Assembly: GCA_946482075.1 (NCBI GenBank)
Contig: CAMLQG010000050.1
Span: forward strand, 1-24,647
From: an uncultured Erythrobacteraceae bacterium
Lineage (GTDB): Bacteria > Pseudomonadota > Alphaproteobacteria > Sphingomonadales > Sphingomonadaceae
DNA length: 24,647 bases
Reading direction: 5' to 3'
The notes under the pieces were generated by a model, which saw nothing but the letters and a program-made list of their open reading frames with translations, was not told where the DNA came from and did not search any database. The translations under genes and the position numbers were made by a program. Positions 16,869 through 24,066 of the stretch are shown here, in pieces; position 1 is the stretch's first letter, and every line of letters begins with the position of its first letter.

Positions 16869-16884
16869 GTGTGACAAAGCACAC
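16869..16884. promoter_or_regulatory. Dyad over the -35 box of the PuuD-like gene
   Basis: GTGTG (16869-16873), six bases, CACAC (16880-16884). It overlaps the -35 box, so a bound protein would probably repress. It loosely resembles a CRP/FNR-type site, but no regulator can be named. Confidence 0.35.
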
Positions 16885-16898
16885 GCACTTCTTATTAT
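16871..16898 (+). promoter_or_regulatory. Promoter of the PuuD-like gene
   Basis: GTGACA (16871-16876, five of six -35 bases) is 16 bases from TATTAT (16893-16898, five of six -10 bases). Transcription would start near 16905 and give a leader of about 49 bases. Confidence 0.55.
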
Positions 16899-16953
16899 CG
16901 CGCTGTTCCAGCTCGCGGAGAGACGAGCGTTTTGAGAGATTAGGGGGACACAC

Positions 16954-17526
16954 ATGGCCAAGCTTTTCGGTAATCTTCACCTGGTTCTGGCGGTAGGCCT
17001 GGCCGCCGCCATCGCGCTGATGATGGCCTTCGCACCCAGCGCACCGGTCGACGCCAATTCGGTCCTGCGCTGGACCCACATCTTCTTCGGCATCGTCTGG
17101 ATCGGCCTGCTCTACTACCTGAACTTCGTCCAGGTGCCGACCATGCCGACCATCCCGGACGAACTGAAGCCGGGCGTGTCGAAGCATATCGCCCCCAAGG
17201 TGCTGTTCTTCTTCCGCTATGGCGCGCTGTTCACGGTGCTGACCGGCCTCGCGATCGCTTTCGTCAGCGGCTACGGGCATGAGGCGCTGACCTTCTCCGG
17301 CCAGGGCAACGTCAACCTGATCGGCGTCGGCATGTGGCTCGCGCTGATCATGGCGTTCAACGTGTGGTTCATCATCTGGCCGGCCCAGAAGAAGATCCTC
17401 GGCATCGTGGAAGCCACGCCGGAAGAGAAGGCCAAGGCCGGTCCCCGCGCGCTCATCGCCAGCCGCACCAACGTGCTGCTGTCGCTGCCGATGCTCTACG
17501 CGATGGTCAGCGCCAATCTCGGCTGA
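16954..17526 (+). CDS. Membrane protein, urate oxidase N-terminal (PuuD-like) domain
   Basis: 190 residues with about five hydrophobic helices. The pattern WTHIFFGIVWIGLLYYLNFVQVP, then FFFRYGALFTVLTGL and FNVWFIIWPAQKKILG, matches the membrane domain of PuuD-type urate hydroxylases. The C-terminal cytochrome c domain of full PuuD is absent, and no purine genes are nearby, so a urate role is doubtful. Conserved His and Trp in the helices could bind haem, which would fit an electron transfer role; this is inference. AGGGGGA lies about six bases before the ATG. It has its own promoter and a strong terminator, so it is probably a single-gene transcript. Confidence 0.8.
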   Translation: MAKLFGNLHLVLAVGLAAAIALMMAFAPSAPVDANSVLRWTHIFFGIVWIGLLYYLNFVQVPTMPTIPDELKPGVSKHIAPKVLFFFRYGALFTVLTGLAIAFVSGYGHEALTFSGQGNVNLIGVGMWLALIMAFNVWFIIWPAQKKILGIVEATPEEKAKAGPRALIASRTNVLLSLPMLYAMVSANLG

Positions 17527-17554
17527 TCCACGCGATCCTGTCGCCGCTTGAGAC

Positions 17555-17592
17555 AAGGCGCGGAAGGGGCAACCTTCCGCGCCTTTTCCTTT
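17555..17592 (+). terminator. Intrinsic terminator of the PuuD-like gene
   Basis: A perfect 13-base-pair stem (17555-17567 with 17573-17585, core GGCGCGGAAGG) closes a five-base loop GGCAA and runs into TTTTCCTTT. It begins 28 bases after the stop codon. Confidence 0.92.
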
Positions 17593-17604
17593 GGATAAGC
17601 CCCG

Positions 17605-17680
17605 CGTCATTGCGAGCGCAGCGAAGCAATCCAGAGCCCCACGTTCCGCCCTGGATTGCTTCGCTGCGCTCGCAATGACG
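17605..17680. repeat. Palindromic repeat, family A (CGTCATTGCGAG type), perfect copy
   Basis: Perfect 30-base arms at 17605-17634 and 17651-17680 with a 16-base spacer. It lies between the terminator of the PuuD-like gene and the end of convergent kup. The diverged copy is at 7556-7646. Confidence 0.95.
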
Positions 17681-17699
17681 GAACGGCTTTCTCGACAGC

Positions 17700-19625
17700 T
17701 CAGATCTCGATCTGGCTGCCCAGTTCCACCACGCGGTTGCTCGGCAGGCGGAAGAACTCCATTGCGCTGGCCGCATTGCGCAGCATCCAGGCGAACAGCT
17801 TCTCGCGCCAGATCGCCATGCCCGGCCGCTTGGACGCGATCAGCGTCTGGCGGGAGAGGAAGAAGCTCGTCTGCATCATGTTGAACGTGCCGCCGCAGAT
17901 ATCGACATGCGCGAGCGCGGCGGGCACGTCGGTCTCCTCCAGGAAGCCGAAGCGCAGAGTCATGCGGTAGAAGCCCTGCCCCAGGTCCTTGACCGAATAG
18001 CGCTCCGCATCGTCCACATAGGGCACGTCCTGGATCGCTACGGTCAGGATGATCACGCGTTCGTGCAGCACCTTGTTGTGCTTGATGTTGTGGAGCAGCG
18101 CGGACGGCACGCCGGCATTGGTGGAAGCCATGAAGATCGCCGTGCCGGGCACGCGCGCGGCGCTGGAATGCGCGCTCTTGGCGAAGATCTCCATCGGGAT
18201 CGTGCCTTCCGCCATGTTCTGCCGCATCAGCGCGCGGCCCTTGGACCAGGTGGTCAGCAAGGTGAAGATCGCCATGCCCATCAGCAGCGGTACCCAGCCG
18301 CCATCGGGGATCTTGGTGAGGTTGGCCGAGAGATAGGCGAAATCGAGCAGGAAGAAGACCGACAGCAGCGGAATCGCGAACCACGGCTTCCATTTCCACA
18401 GCGTGAAGAGCACGGCGGCCAGCAGGAAGTTGTCGATCAGCATCGCGCCCGTCACGGCGATGCCATAGGCTGCGGTGAGGTTGGAGGAATGCTGGAACAT
18501 CACCACCAGCAGGATCACCGCCACCATCAGCGCCCAGTTGATCACCGGGATATAGATCTGACCCGCCGCTTCGCTGGTGTGCTTGATGGTCATGCGCGGG
18601 ATGAAACCGAGCTGGATCGCCTGCTGGGTGACCGAGAACGCGCCCGTTATGACTGCCTGCGACGCGATGATCGCCGCCAGGCTGGCGATGATCAGGAGCG
18701 GCCACTGGAACCATTCGGGCGCGAGGAAATAAAACGGGCTGTCGATCGCCTGCGGGTTGCGCAGCAGCAGCGAGGCCTGGCCGAGATAGTTCAGCACCAG
18801 CGCGGGCAGCACGAAGGCGAGCCAGGACAGGCGGATCGGCCGCCGGCCGAAATGCCCCATATCGGCGTACAGCGCTTCCGCCCCCGTCACCGCGAGGACG
18901 GCGGCACCCATGGCAAGGAAGCCTTTCACCGGATCGGTCACGAACATCACCACCGCATGATGCGGGCTGAGCGCTTCGATCACGCCGGGCATCTCCATGA
19001 TGCTGAGCACGCCGAGGACGGAGATGGTCGCGAAATAGAGCGCCATCATCGGCCCGAACAGCGCGGCCATGCGATGCGTGCCCCGGCTCTGGACCAGGAA
19101 CAGAGTGACCAGGATCACCACCACCAGCGGGACCACCAGCGGGCCCATGCCGGGCGAATAGATCGCCAGGCCTTCGATCGCGCCCATCACGGACACTGCG
19201 GGCGTGATCATGCTGTCGCCGTAGAACAGCGAGGTCGCGAACACCCCCAGCAGGATGATCCCCACGCTCCACGCCCGCTGGCCGACATTCTTGTTGATGA
19301 GCGCGATGAGCGCCAGGCTGCCCCCTTCGCCCTTGTTGTCGGCCCGCATGATGATCGAAACGTATTTCAGCGTCACGATGATCATCATCGACCAGAACAT
19401 CAGGCTGACGATGCCGAAGACATGCAATTCGTCGAGCGGCAACGGATGATGCCCGGCAAAGGTATCGCGCATGGCGTAGAGCGGGCTCGTGCCGATATCG
19501 CCGAACACCACGCCCATCGCGCCCACGGCCAGCTTGCCGAGACCGCCGTGGGGATGATGGCCGCCACCGGGAGAGGCGCCGGGAGAGGCGGGGGTGGAAT
19601 CACCCTCGGCCGCAGTGTCACTCAT
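17700..19625 (-). CDS. kup: Low-affinity potassium uptake protein Kup
   Basis: Potassium-proton symporter of the KUP/HAK/KT family in the inner membrane. 641 residues, the usual length. A glycine, histidine and proline-rich N-terminal tail (about 30 residues) precedes the signature [15 protein letters not shown] near residue 40. About twelve helices follow, including [13 protein letters not shown] and [15 protein letters not shown], then a C-terminal cytoplasmic domain (from about residue 490). No truncation is seen. The start at 19625 (MSDTAAEGD) has no strong ribosome site. It lies after the ccm operon on the same strand with a 102-base gap containing a hairpin, so it is probably transcribed separately. 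Confidence 0.96.
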   Translation of the reverse strand: MSDTAAEGDSTPASPGASPGGGHHPHGGLGKLAVGAMGVVFGDIGTSPLYAMRDTFAGHHPLPLDELHVFGIVSLMFWSMMIIVTLKYVSIIMRADNKGEGGSLALIALINKNVGQRAWSVGIILLGVFATSLFYGDSMITPAVSVMGAIEGLAIYSPGMGPLVVPLVVVILVTLFLVQSRGTHRMAALFGPMMALYFATISVLGVLSIMEMPGVIEALSPHHAVVMFVTDPVKGFLAMGAAVLAVTGAEALYADMGHFGRRPIRLSWLAFVLPALVLNYLGQASLLLRNPQAIDSPFYFLAPEWFQWPLLIIASLAAIIASQAVITGAFSVTQQAIQLGFIPRMTIKHTSEAAGQIYIPVINWALMVAVILLVVMFQHSSNLTAAYGIAVTGAMLIDNFLLAAVLFTLWKWKPWFAIPLLSVFFLLDFAYLSANLTKIPDGGWVPLLMGMAIFTLLTTWSKGRALMRQNMAEGTIPMEIFAKSAHSSAARVPGTAIFMASTNAGVPSALLHNIKHNKVLHERVIILTVAIQDVPYVDDAERYSVKDLGQGFYRMTLRFGFLEETDVPAALAHVDICGGTFNMMQTSFFLSRQTLIASKRPGMAIWREKLFAWMLRNAASAMEFFRLPSNRVVELGSQIEI

Positions 19626-19659
19626 GGAAATCGAGCACCATTACTGCATCCCGTGCACG

Positions 19660-19677
19660 GGGCCGATCCTTCGGCCC
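19660..19677. repeat. Hairpin between ccmI and kup
   Basis: GGGCCGA (19660-19666) pairs with TCGGCCC (19671-19677) around TCCT; the 10-base palindrome CCGTGCACGG (19651-19660) adjoins it. There is no T tract on the minus strand, so a terminator role for the ccm operon is unsure. Confidence 0.35.
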
Positions 19678-19727
19678 ACGGGGCGTGGCGCTTAGCAGCA
19701 TGATTGCCCCACCGCAATCTCCGCAGA

Positions 19728-20372
19728 TCATTGTCGCGCGCCCTGTTCCACGATCTGACGCATAAGCAAGTCGAGCGCGGCGATGCGTTGTTCCAGATCC
19801 ACGCGCCAAGGCGCGTCAGCCGGACTTTTGGCCAATCCCGCACCCCACAATTCGCGCGCTTCCACAAGGTCGCCAGCGCGAATCCTGATCGCGCCCAGGA
19901 AGAATTCCGGCGCGGCGTTGGTCGGTGCGGCCTGTTCGGCGCGTTCATAGGCATAAAGCGCGGCCGGTGTCACACGGCCGTCAGCATGGCCGACCAGCGC
20001 ATTGGCCATCGCCAGCCAGGCCTCCGCATTGCGCGGGTCCTGCTCTACCGCGCCGCGCAGCACGTTGGCGGCATCGCCATAGCGCCCGCGCCGGGCAAAA
20101 GCGTCGGCGATGATCATATGGCGCTGCCCCGGCCCCATCTCGGGGAAGAAGCGCTTGCGCGCTTCCACCATCAGCGTGCCGTCCCGCGCATCGGGTACGG
20201 CCGCGTCCTTGGGCGCACCGGACAGGCCCGGACTGGCCTGCAGACCGTACCCTGCAAGCCCGAGCACCAGTGCGGCCCCGATCGCGGTCCAGCCATTGCG
20301 CGGCGCGCGCAGCAGGAAAGCCGCGACCAGGAAAGCGGCGAGCGCGAGGCCCATGGCCATGATCCAGCTCAT
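19728..20372 (-). CDS. ccmI: Cytochrome c biogenesis TPR protein CcmI (CycH)-like
   Basis: 214 residues. Two N-terminal membrane helices (about 3-20 and 27-46) are followed by a periplasmic region with TPR-like repeats (AFARRGRYGDAANVLRGAVEQDPRNAEAWLAMANAL and the next unit, split here by family pattern). CcmI holds apocytochrome c for the haem lyase CcmF-CcmH. It is short compared with the roughly 400-residue CcmI of Rhodobacter: the second periplasmic part is missing. The start at 20372 overlaps the ccmH stop (ATGA), which rules out the longer upstream frame. It is the last gene of the ccm operon. Confidence 0.82.
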   Translation of the reverse strand: MSWIMAMGLALAAFLVAAFLLRAPRNGWTAIGAALVLGLAGYGLQASPGLSGAPKDAAVPDARDGTLMVEARKRFFPEMGPGQRHMIIADAFARRGRYGDAANVLRGAVEQDPRNAEAWLAMANALVGHADGRVTPAALYAYERAEQAAPTNAAPEFFLGAIRIRAGDLVEARELWGAGLAKSPADAPWRVDLEQRIAALDLLMRQIVEQGARQ

Positions 20373-20770
20373 CCCCGCTTCCCGAACCGCTTGCGCAGCA
20401 GGACCAGCGCGACGAGCACCAGCAGCACGGGGGCCGCGAAGAGCGGCCAGGTCGCCCTGTCCATCCGCGGGGCGTAGCTGACATAGTCGCCATAGCGTTC
20501 GATCAGCCAGGCGCGAATGGCCTCGGGCGATTCGCCCGCCGCGATGCGCAGCCGCACCTGATGGCGCATGTCGCCCGCCATCGGCGCATCGGAATCCGCG
20601 ATCGATTGGCTCTGGCACTTCAGGCAGCGCAAGGTCTCCATGAGGTCCTGTGCCTCGGCTTCCAGCTTCGGATCGTCGAGCTGGCGATAGGCGTAGGGTG
20701 CGGGCGGGAGCGCATCCTGGGCGAAAGCGGGGTTGGTGAGGAGAGCCAGTAAAACAACCACAACGCACAT
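20369..20770 (-). CDS. ccmH: Cytochrome c maturation thiol reductase CcmH (CycL)
   Basis: 133 residues with an N-terminal signal (MCVVVVLLALLTNPAFAQ), a periplasmic domain and a C-terminal membrane helix (WPLFAAPVLLVLVALVLL). The redox motif RCLKCQSQS followed by IADSDAP is the CcmH hallmark; it reduces the apocytochrome CXXCH thiols for haem attachment. The start at 20770 is chosen because it opens the signal peptide. The frame stays open upstream to 20998 across two palindromic repeats, but those residues have no family likeness. There is no good ribosome site: the base of a repeat ends two bases before the ATG. Stop overlaps ccmI. Confidence 0.9.
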   Translation of the reverse strand: MCVVVVLLALLTNPAFAQDALPPAPYAYRQLDDPKLEAEAQDLMETLRCLKCQSQSIADSDAPMAGDMRHQVRLRIAAGESPEAIRAWLIERYGDYVSYAPRMDRATWPLFAAPVLLVLVALVLLRKRFGKRG

Positions 20771-20772
20771 CC

Positions 20773-20864
20773 TGAGGAGCCATTGAGCTTGTCGAAATGG
20801 CGTCTCGAAGGACCCTCGCGCGCGTGGTTCGAGACGGGCCTTCGACAAGCTCAGTCCCTCCTCA
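20773..20864. repeat. Palindromic repeat, family C (TGAGCTTGTCGAA type)
   Basis: Three nested perfect stems: TGAGGAG (20773-20779) with CTCCTCA (20858-20864), TGAGCTTGTCGAA (20784-20796) with TTCGACAAGCTCA (20841-20853), and GTCTCGAA (20802-20809) with TTCGAGAC (20828-20835). It lies directly upstream of ccmH on the minus strand. Confidence 0.9.
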
Positions 20865-20892
20865 CCATGAGCGGAAAAGAGAGCTCCCCCTT

Positions 20893-20973
20893 CGTCATCC
20901 CAGCGAAGACTGGGATCTCTCTCGACAGCGCAGTGCGTTTCCCATCGCGATCCCAGCCTTCGCTGGGATGACA
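20893..20973. repeat. Palindromic repeat, family B (GTCATCCCAGCGAAG type), second copy
   Basis: Arms 20894-20916 and 20950-20972 are complementary over 23 bases with one mismatch (an A in the left arm where the other copy has G). The 33-base spacer is the same length as in the copy at 13166-13246 but different in sequence. It begins 22 bases after the ccmG stop (minus strand). Confidence 0.92.
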
Positions 20974-20994
20974 GATGGAGGCGATGATGGTCGC

Positions 20995-21531
20995 TCACGC
21001 CCCGGCCTCCCGCAGCTTTTCCAGCAGCATCGGCACGTCCGGCACGCGAATGTCGCCGATATGCTGATAGCGAATGACGCCCTTGCCATCGACCACGAAG
21101 GTTTCCGGAACGCCGGACGATCCGATGCCGAACTGGACCACGGAAAGGTCATCCGCGCCGATCTTCGTATAGGGATTGCCGTAGCGCGAGAGGAAGGTCG
21201 CCACATCTTCCGGCTTGTCGCGAATGGCGACACCGACGATCTCCGCCCCCTGCGCGCGGAGCTGCGCAAGCTGCGGCGCTTCCGCCGCGCAAGGCACGCA
21301 CCAGCTGGCCCAGATGTTGAGCAGCTTGGGCTTGCCGTCCTTGATATCCGCGAGCGACAGGCCAGGCCGGTCGGCGCTCGCCGCGCGCAGGGCGAATTGG
21401 GGGACCGGCTTGCCGATCATCGCGCTCGCCACTTCGCGTTCGGCCGGCGCACGCAGCTGGATCATGACCACCGCCAGGAACGCCACGAACAGGATCAGCG
21501 GCGCCCACAGCGCCCAGCGTATCGCCTTCAT
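20995..21531 (-). CDS. ccmG: Thiol:disulfide interchange protein CcmG (DsbE)
   Basis: 178 residues, a periplasmic thioredoxin-like protein held by one N-terminal helix (about 5-25). The active site is WCVPC, with C78 and C81, within LNIWASWCVPCAAEAP. A cis-Pro loop (SGVPETFVVD) and GVIRYQHIG follow, as in the family. It passes electrons to CcmH and apocytochrome c during haem attachment. The start at 21531 overlaps the ccmF stop (ATGA). The frame continues far upstream only as a shadow of ccmF. It is followed by about 220 bases of repeats before ccmH. Confidence 0.95.
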   Translation of the reverse strand: MKAIRWALWAPLILFVAFLAVVMIQLRAPAEREVASAMIGKPVPQFALRAASADRPGLSLADIKDGKPKLLNIWASWCVPCAAEAPQLAQLRAQGAEIVGVAIRDKPEDVATFLSRYGNPYTKIGADDLSVVQFGIGSSGVPETFVVDGKGVIRYQHIGDIRVPDVPMLLEKLREAGA

Positions 21532-23474
21532 CGCCCCTGCTCCTGCCTGCGGAACGCGATTTTCTCGCGCGCCGTGATGCGCCGCAGGTCGTTTGCCACC
21601 CGGCCGATCAGAGCCAGCAAGCCCCCCAGCGCGATCAGCGCGCCGCCATACCAGATGAAAGTGACGAAGGGCTTCCACCAAAGGCGCAACTGCCAGCGGC
21701 CATCCTCGCCCCGCCCACCGACCACGGCGTAAAGCTGTCCGTTCCAGCGCGTAAGCAAGGCGGCTTCCGTCGTCTGCTGCGGCGGCGCCCAGAAGCTGCG
21801 CGCCTGCGGATCGAGCACCTGCCCCGCGGCTCCGCGATAGCTGGCCGAGAGATGGCCCTGCATCGCAGTCCAGTTCGGCCCGGCGACCGGTTCCACGGAA
21901 CGCAGCGTGATTTTCCACGGGCCTACGAGCGCTTCGTCCCCTACCCGCGCAGCGACCAGCTTCTCGACCGAGAAGGCGCTTTCCGAAGCCATGCCGAACA
22001 AGGCGACCGCGACACCGAAATGGGCGATGACCATGCCCCAGACCGCCAATGGCAGCCGGCGCAGGCTGCGTCCGCGCAGCGGCAGGAAGCTCGCCACTGC
22101 CAAGGCCGCGGCAAAGGCGAAGCCTAGCAGCGGCAGCAGCCCGAGATCGCTGGTGAACGCAAAGCCCGCCAGCACGGCCAGCATGATCACGCCGCTGAGG
22201 ATCATCGCCCAGCCTATGCGCGCCACGCTGTCCCGCCGCCAGCGCAGCAGCGGCCCCACCGCCATGACGGCCAGCATCGGCAGGAAGAAGATCGCGCTCA
22301 CCGGGTTGAAATAGGGCGGCCCGACGGAAACCTTCACGTCGAACGCTTCGGTGAGCAGCGGATACAGCGTGCCGAGCAGCACGATGCCGAGAATCGCCGA
22401 CAGGGCGACATTGTTGATCACCAGCGCGCCTTCGCGGCTGGTCACGGAGAAGCGCTCCCCTTCCGCCACCGTGCCCGCGCGGATCGCGAACAGCGCCAGC
22501 GCGCCGCCGATATAGAGCGTCAGCAGCGCCAGGATGAAGCTGCCGCGTTCGGGATCGACCGCGAAGGCGTGAACGCTGGTGAGGATGCCGGAGCGCACGA
22601 GGAACGTGCCGATCATCGACATGGAGAAAGCGACCACGCCCAGCATCACCGTCCAGGCGCGCAGCGCGTCGCGCGCGGCGAGCACGCTGGCGGAATGGAG
22701 CAGCGCGGTGGCCGCGAGCCAGGGCATGAGCGAGGCGTTCTCCACCGGGTCCCAGAACCACCACCCGCCCCAGCCGAGCTCGTAATAGGCCCAGTAGCTG
22801 CCCGCCGTGATGCCCAGCGTCAGGAAGATCCACGCGCCCAGCACCCAGGGTCGCATCGCGCGGGCGAAGGCCGGCCCCACTTCCCGCGTGACCAGCGCGC
22901 CGACAGCGAAGCTGAAAGCGATCGAAAGCCCGACATAGCCGCAATAGAGCGTCGGCGGATGGAGCGCGAGGCCGACATCCTGGAGCAGCGGATTGAGGCC
23001 CAGCCCTTCGGCGGCAGGCTTTTCCAGCCGCTCGAACGGGTTCGATGAGAAGAGCAGGAAAGCATAGAAGCCGAGCCCGACGAAGGCCTGCGCGGCCAGC
23101 GTGGCCATCATCGTGCGTTCGGGCAGGCGGCGTTCCAGCAGCGCGATCAGCGCGCCGGCGGATGCCATCACGGTGACCCACAGCAGCATCGATCCTTCGT
23201 GGTTCCCCCAGGCACCGGAAATCTTGTAGATCAGCGGCTTGGCGGAATGGGAATTGTCCACCACCAGCTTCACCGAAAGATCGGTCTGCGCGAAAAGCAG
23301 CAGCAGGAAAGCGAACGCCGATACCGTCAGCAGCGCCTGCACGGCGGCGACGGGGCGCACGATGCCGGCGATGCTTTCCCCATCGGTGCGCAGCGCCAGC
23401 GCGCCCGCCAGCAGCTGGAGCGCGGCGAGCGCGGCGGCCATCCACAGCGCGGCAAGACCCAGTTCGGCGATCAC
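21528..23474 (-). CDS. ccmF: Cytochrome c haem lyase subunit CcmF
   Basis: Large inner membrane protein of 648 residues with many hydrophobic helices. The WWD haem-handling motif is WGGWWFWDPVENASLMPWL; flanking His residues occur in LALHPPTLYCGYVG and LLHSASVL. NHEGSMLLWV near the N-terminus is also typical. With CcmH and CcmI it attaches haem from holo-CcmE to apocytochrome c. It starts at a GTG (23474) that overlaps the ccmE stop (GTGA), and its stop overlaps ccmG. No truncation is seen. Confidence 0.97.
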   Translation of the reverse strand: MIAELGLAALWMAAALAALQLLAGALALRTDGESIAGIVRPVAAVQALLTVSAFAFLLLLFAQTDLSVKLVVDNSHSAKPLIYKISGAWGNHEGSMLLWVTVMASAGALIALLERRLPERTMMATLAAQAFVGLGFYAFLLFSSNPFERLEKPAAEGLGLNPLLQDVGLALHPPTLYCGYVGLSIAFSFAVGALVTREVGPAFARAMRPWVLGAWIFLTLGITAGSYWAYYELGWGGWWFWDPVENASLMPWLAATALLHSASVLAARDALRAWTVMLGVVAFSMSMIGTFLVRSGILTSVHAFAVDPERGSFILALLTLYIGGALALFAIRAGTVAEGERFSVTSREGALVINNVALSAILGIVLLGTLYPLLTEAFDVKVSVGPPYFNPVSAIFFLPMLAVMAVGPLLRWRRDSVARIGWAMILSGVIMLAVLAGFAFTSDLGLLPLLGFAFAAALAVASFLPLRGRSLRRLPLAVWGMVIAHFGVAVALFGMASESAFSVEKLVAARVGDEALVGPWKITLRSVEPVAGPNWTAMQGHLSASYRGAAGQVLDPQARSFWAPPQQTTEAALLTRWNGQLYAVVGGRGEDGRWQLRLWWKPFVTFIWYGGALIALGGLLALIGRVANDLRRITAREKIAFRRQEQGR

Positions 23475-23929
23475 CGCGTTTCCGCCACGGTGGCTTTCGC
23501 CTGGGCCGCCGTCATGTGCTCCAGCTCCTTGGGAACGTAGTTCTCGTCATGCTTGGCGAGCAGGTTGGAGGCCAGGAACGTGCCGTCCCGGCCCAGCGTG
23601 CCTTCCGCCACCACGCCGGAGCCTTCCTGGAACAGGTCCGGCACGATGCCGGAAAAGCGCACCGGCACGGTCGCCTTGCCGTCGCCCACGACGAAGGTGA
23701 TCGTCACCCCGTCCGGCAGCGTCTTCAGCGATCCGGCCTGCACCATGCCGCCCAGGCGCACGGCCCTGTCGGGCGGCGGGGCGTCCTTCGCGATGTCGCT
23801 GGGGACATAGAAATAGCTCGCCTGGCTCCTGAGCGCCCAGGCGGCGAGCAGGCCGGCCGCGATCAGCACGATCAGCGCGATGACCAGCAGCACCAGCCGC
23901 TGATGCTTGGGCTTGAGGCCGGCGCTCAT
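23471..23929 (-). CDS. ccmE: Periplasmic haem chaperone CcmE
   Basis: 152 residues: one N-terminal membrane anchor (about 12-32) and a periplasmic beta-barrel. The haem-binding histidine is H127 in LAKHDENYVP, with Y131 four residues later. VRLGGMVQAGS and FVVGDGKATVPVRF are conserved family strings. It receives haem through CcmC and hands it to CcmF. The start at 23929 overlaps the ccmD stop (ATGA). Confidence 0.97.
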   Translation of the reverse strand: MSAGLKPKHQRLVLLVIALIVLIAAGLLAAWALRSQASYFYVPSDIAKDAPPPDRAVRLGGMVQAGSLKTLPDGVTITFVVGDGKATVPVRFSGIVPDLFQEGSGVVAEGTLGRDGTFLASNLLAKHDENYVPKELEHMTAAQAKATVAETR

Positions 23930-24066
23930 CTGCCGCGCACCCTGTCCCTGCGCTTCTCCGCCCGGCGCATGTCGAGCAGTGCCCAGGCCGTCAGGCCGAG
24001 CGTGCCGAACACGCCGATGGCATAGGCGGCATAGACGAAATGCAGCTGGTTCAGCGCCTCAGGCAT
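23926..24066 (-). CDS. ccmD: Haem exporter protein CcmD
   Basis: 46 residues: MPEALNQLHFVYAAYAIGVF, a continuing hydrophobic helix to about residue 31, then a very basic tail (RRAEKRRDRVRGR). One helix with a positive tail is the CcmD pattern. It helps release holo-CcmE from the CcmABC complex. The start at 24066 overlaps the end of ccmC by eight bases, and the stop overlaps the ccmE start. Position and size make the call firm although the sequence is short. Confidence 0.9.
   Translation of the reverse strand: MPEALNQLHFVYAAYAIGVFGTLGLTAWALLDMRRAEKRRDRVRGR

Noticed and set aside
16864..19272. 802-codon minus-strand frame over the PuuD-like gene and kup
   Set aside because: A shadow frame: Gly/Ala/Arg/His-rich with no domain, crossing a strong terminator and a repeat. 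kup in another frame is clearly real.
17907..19703. 598-codon plus-strand frame antisense to kup
   Set aside because: His/Arg/Asp-rich shadow with no recognisable fold; kup is a full-length family match.
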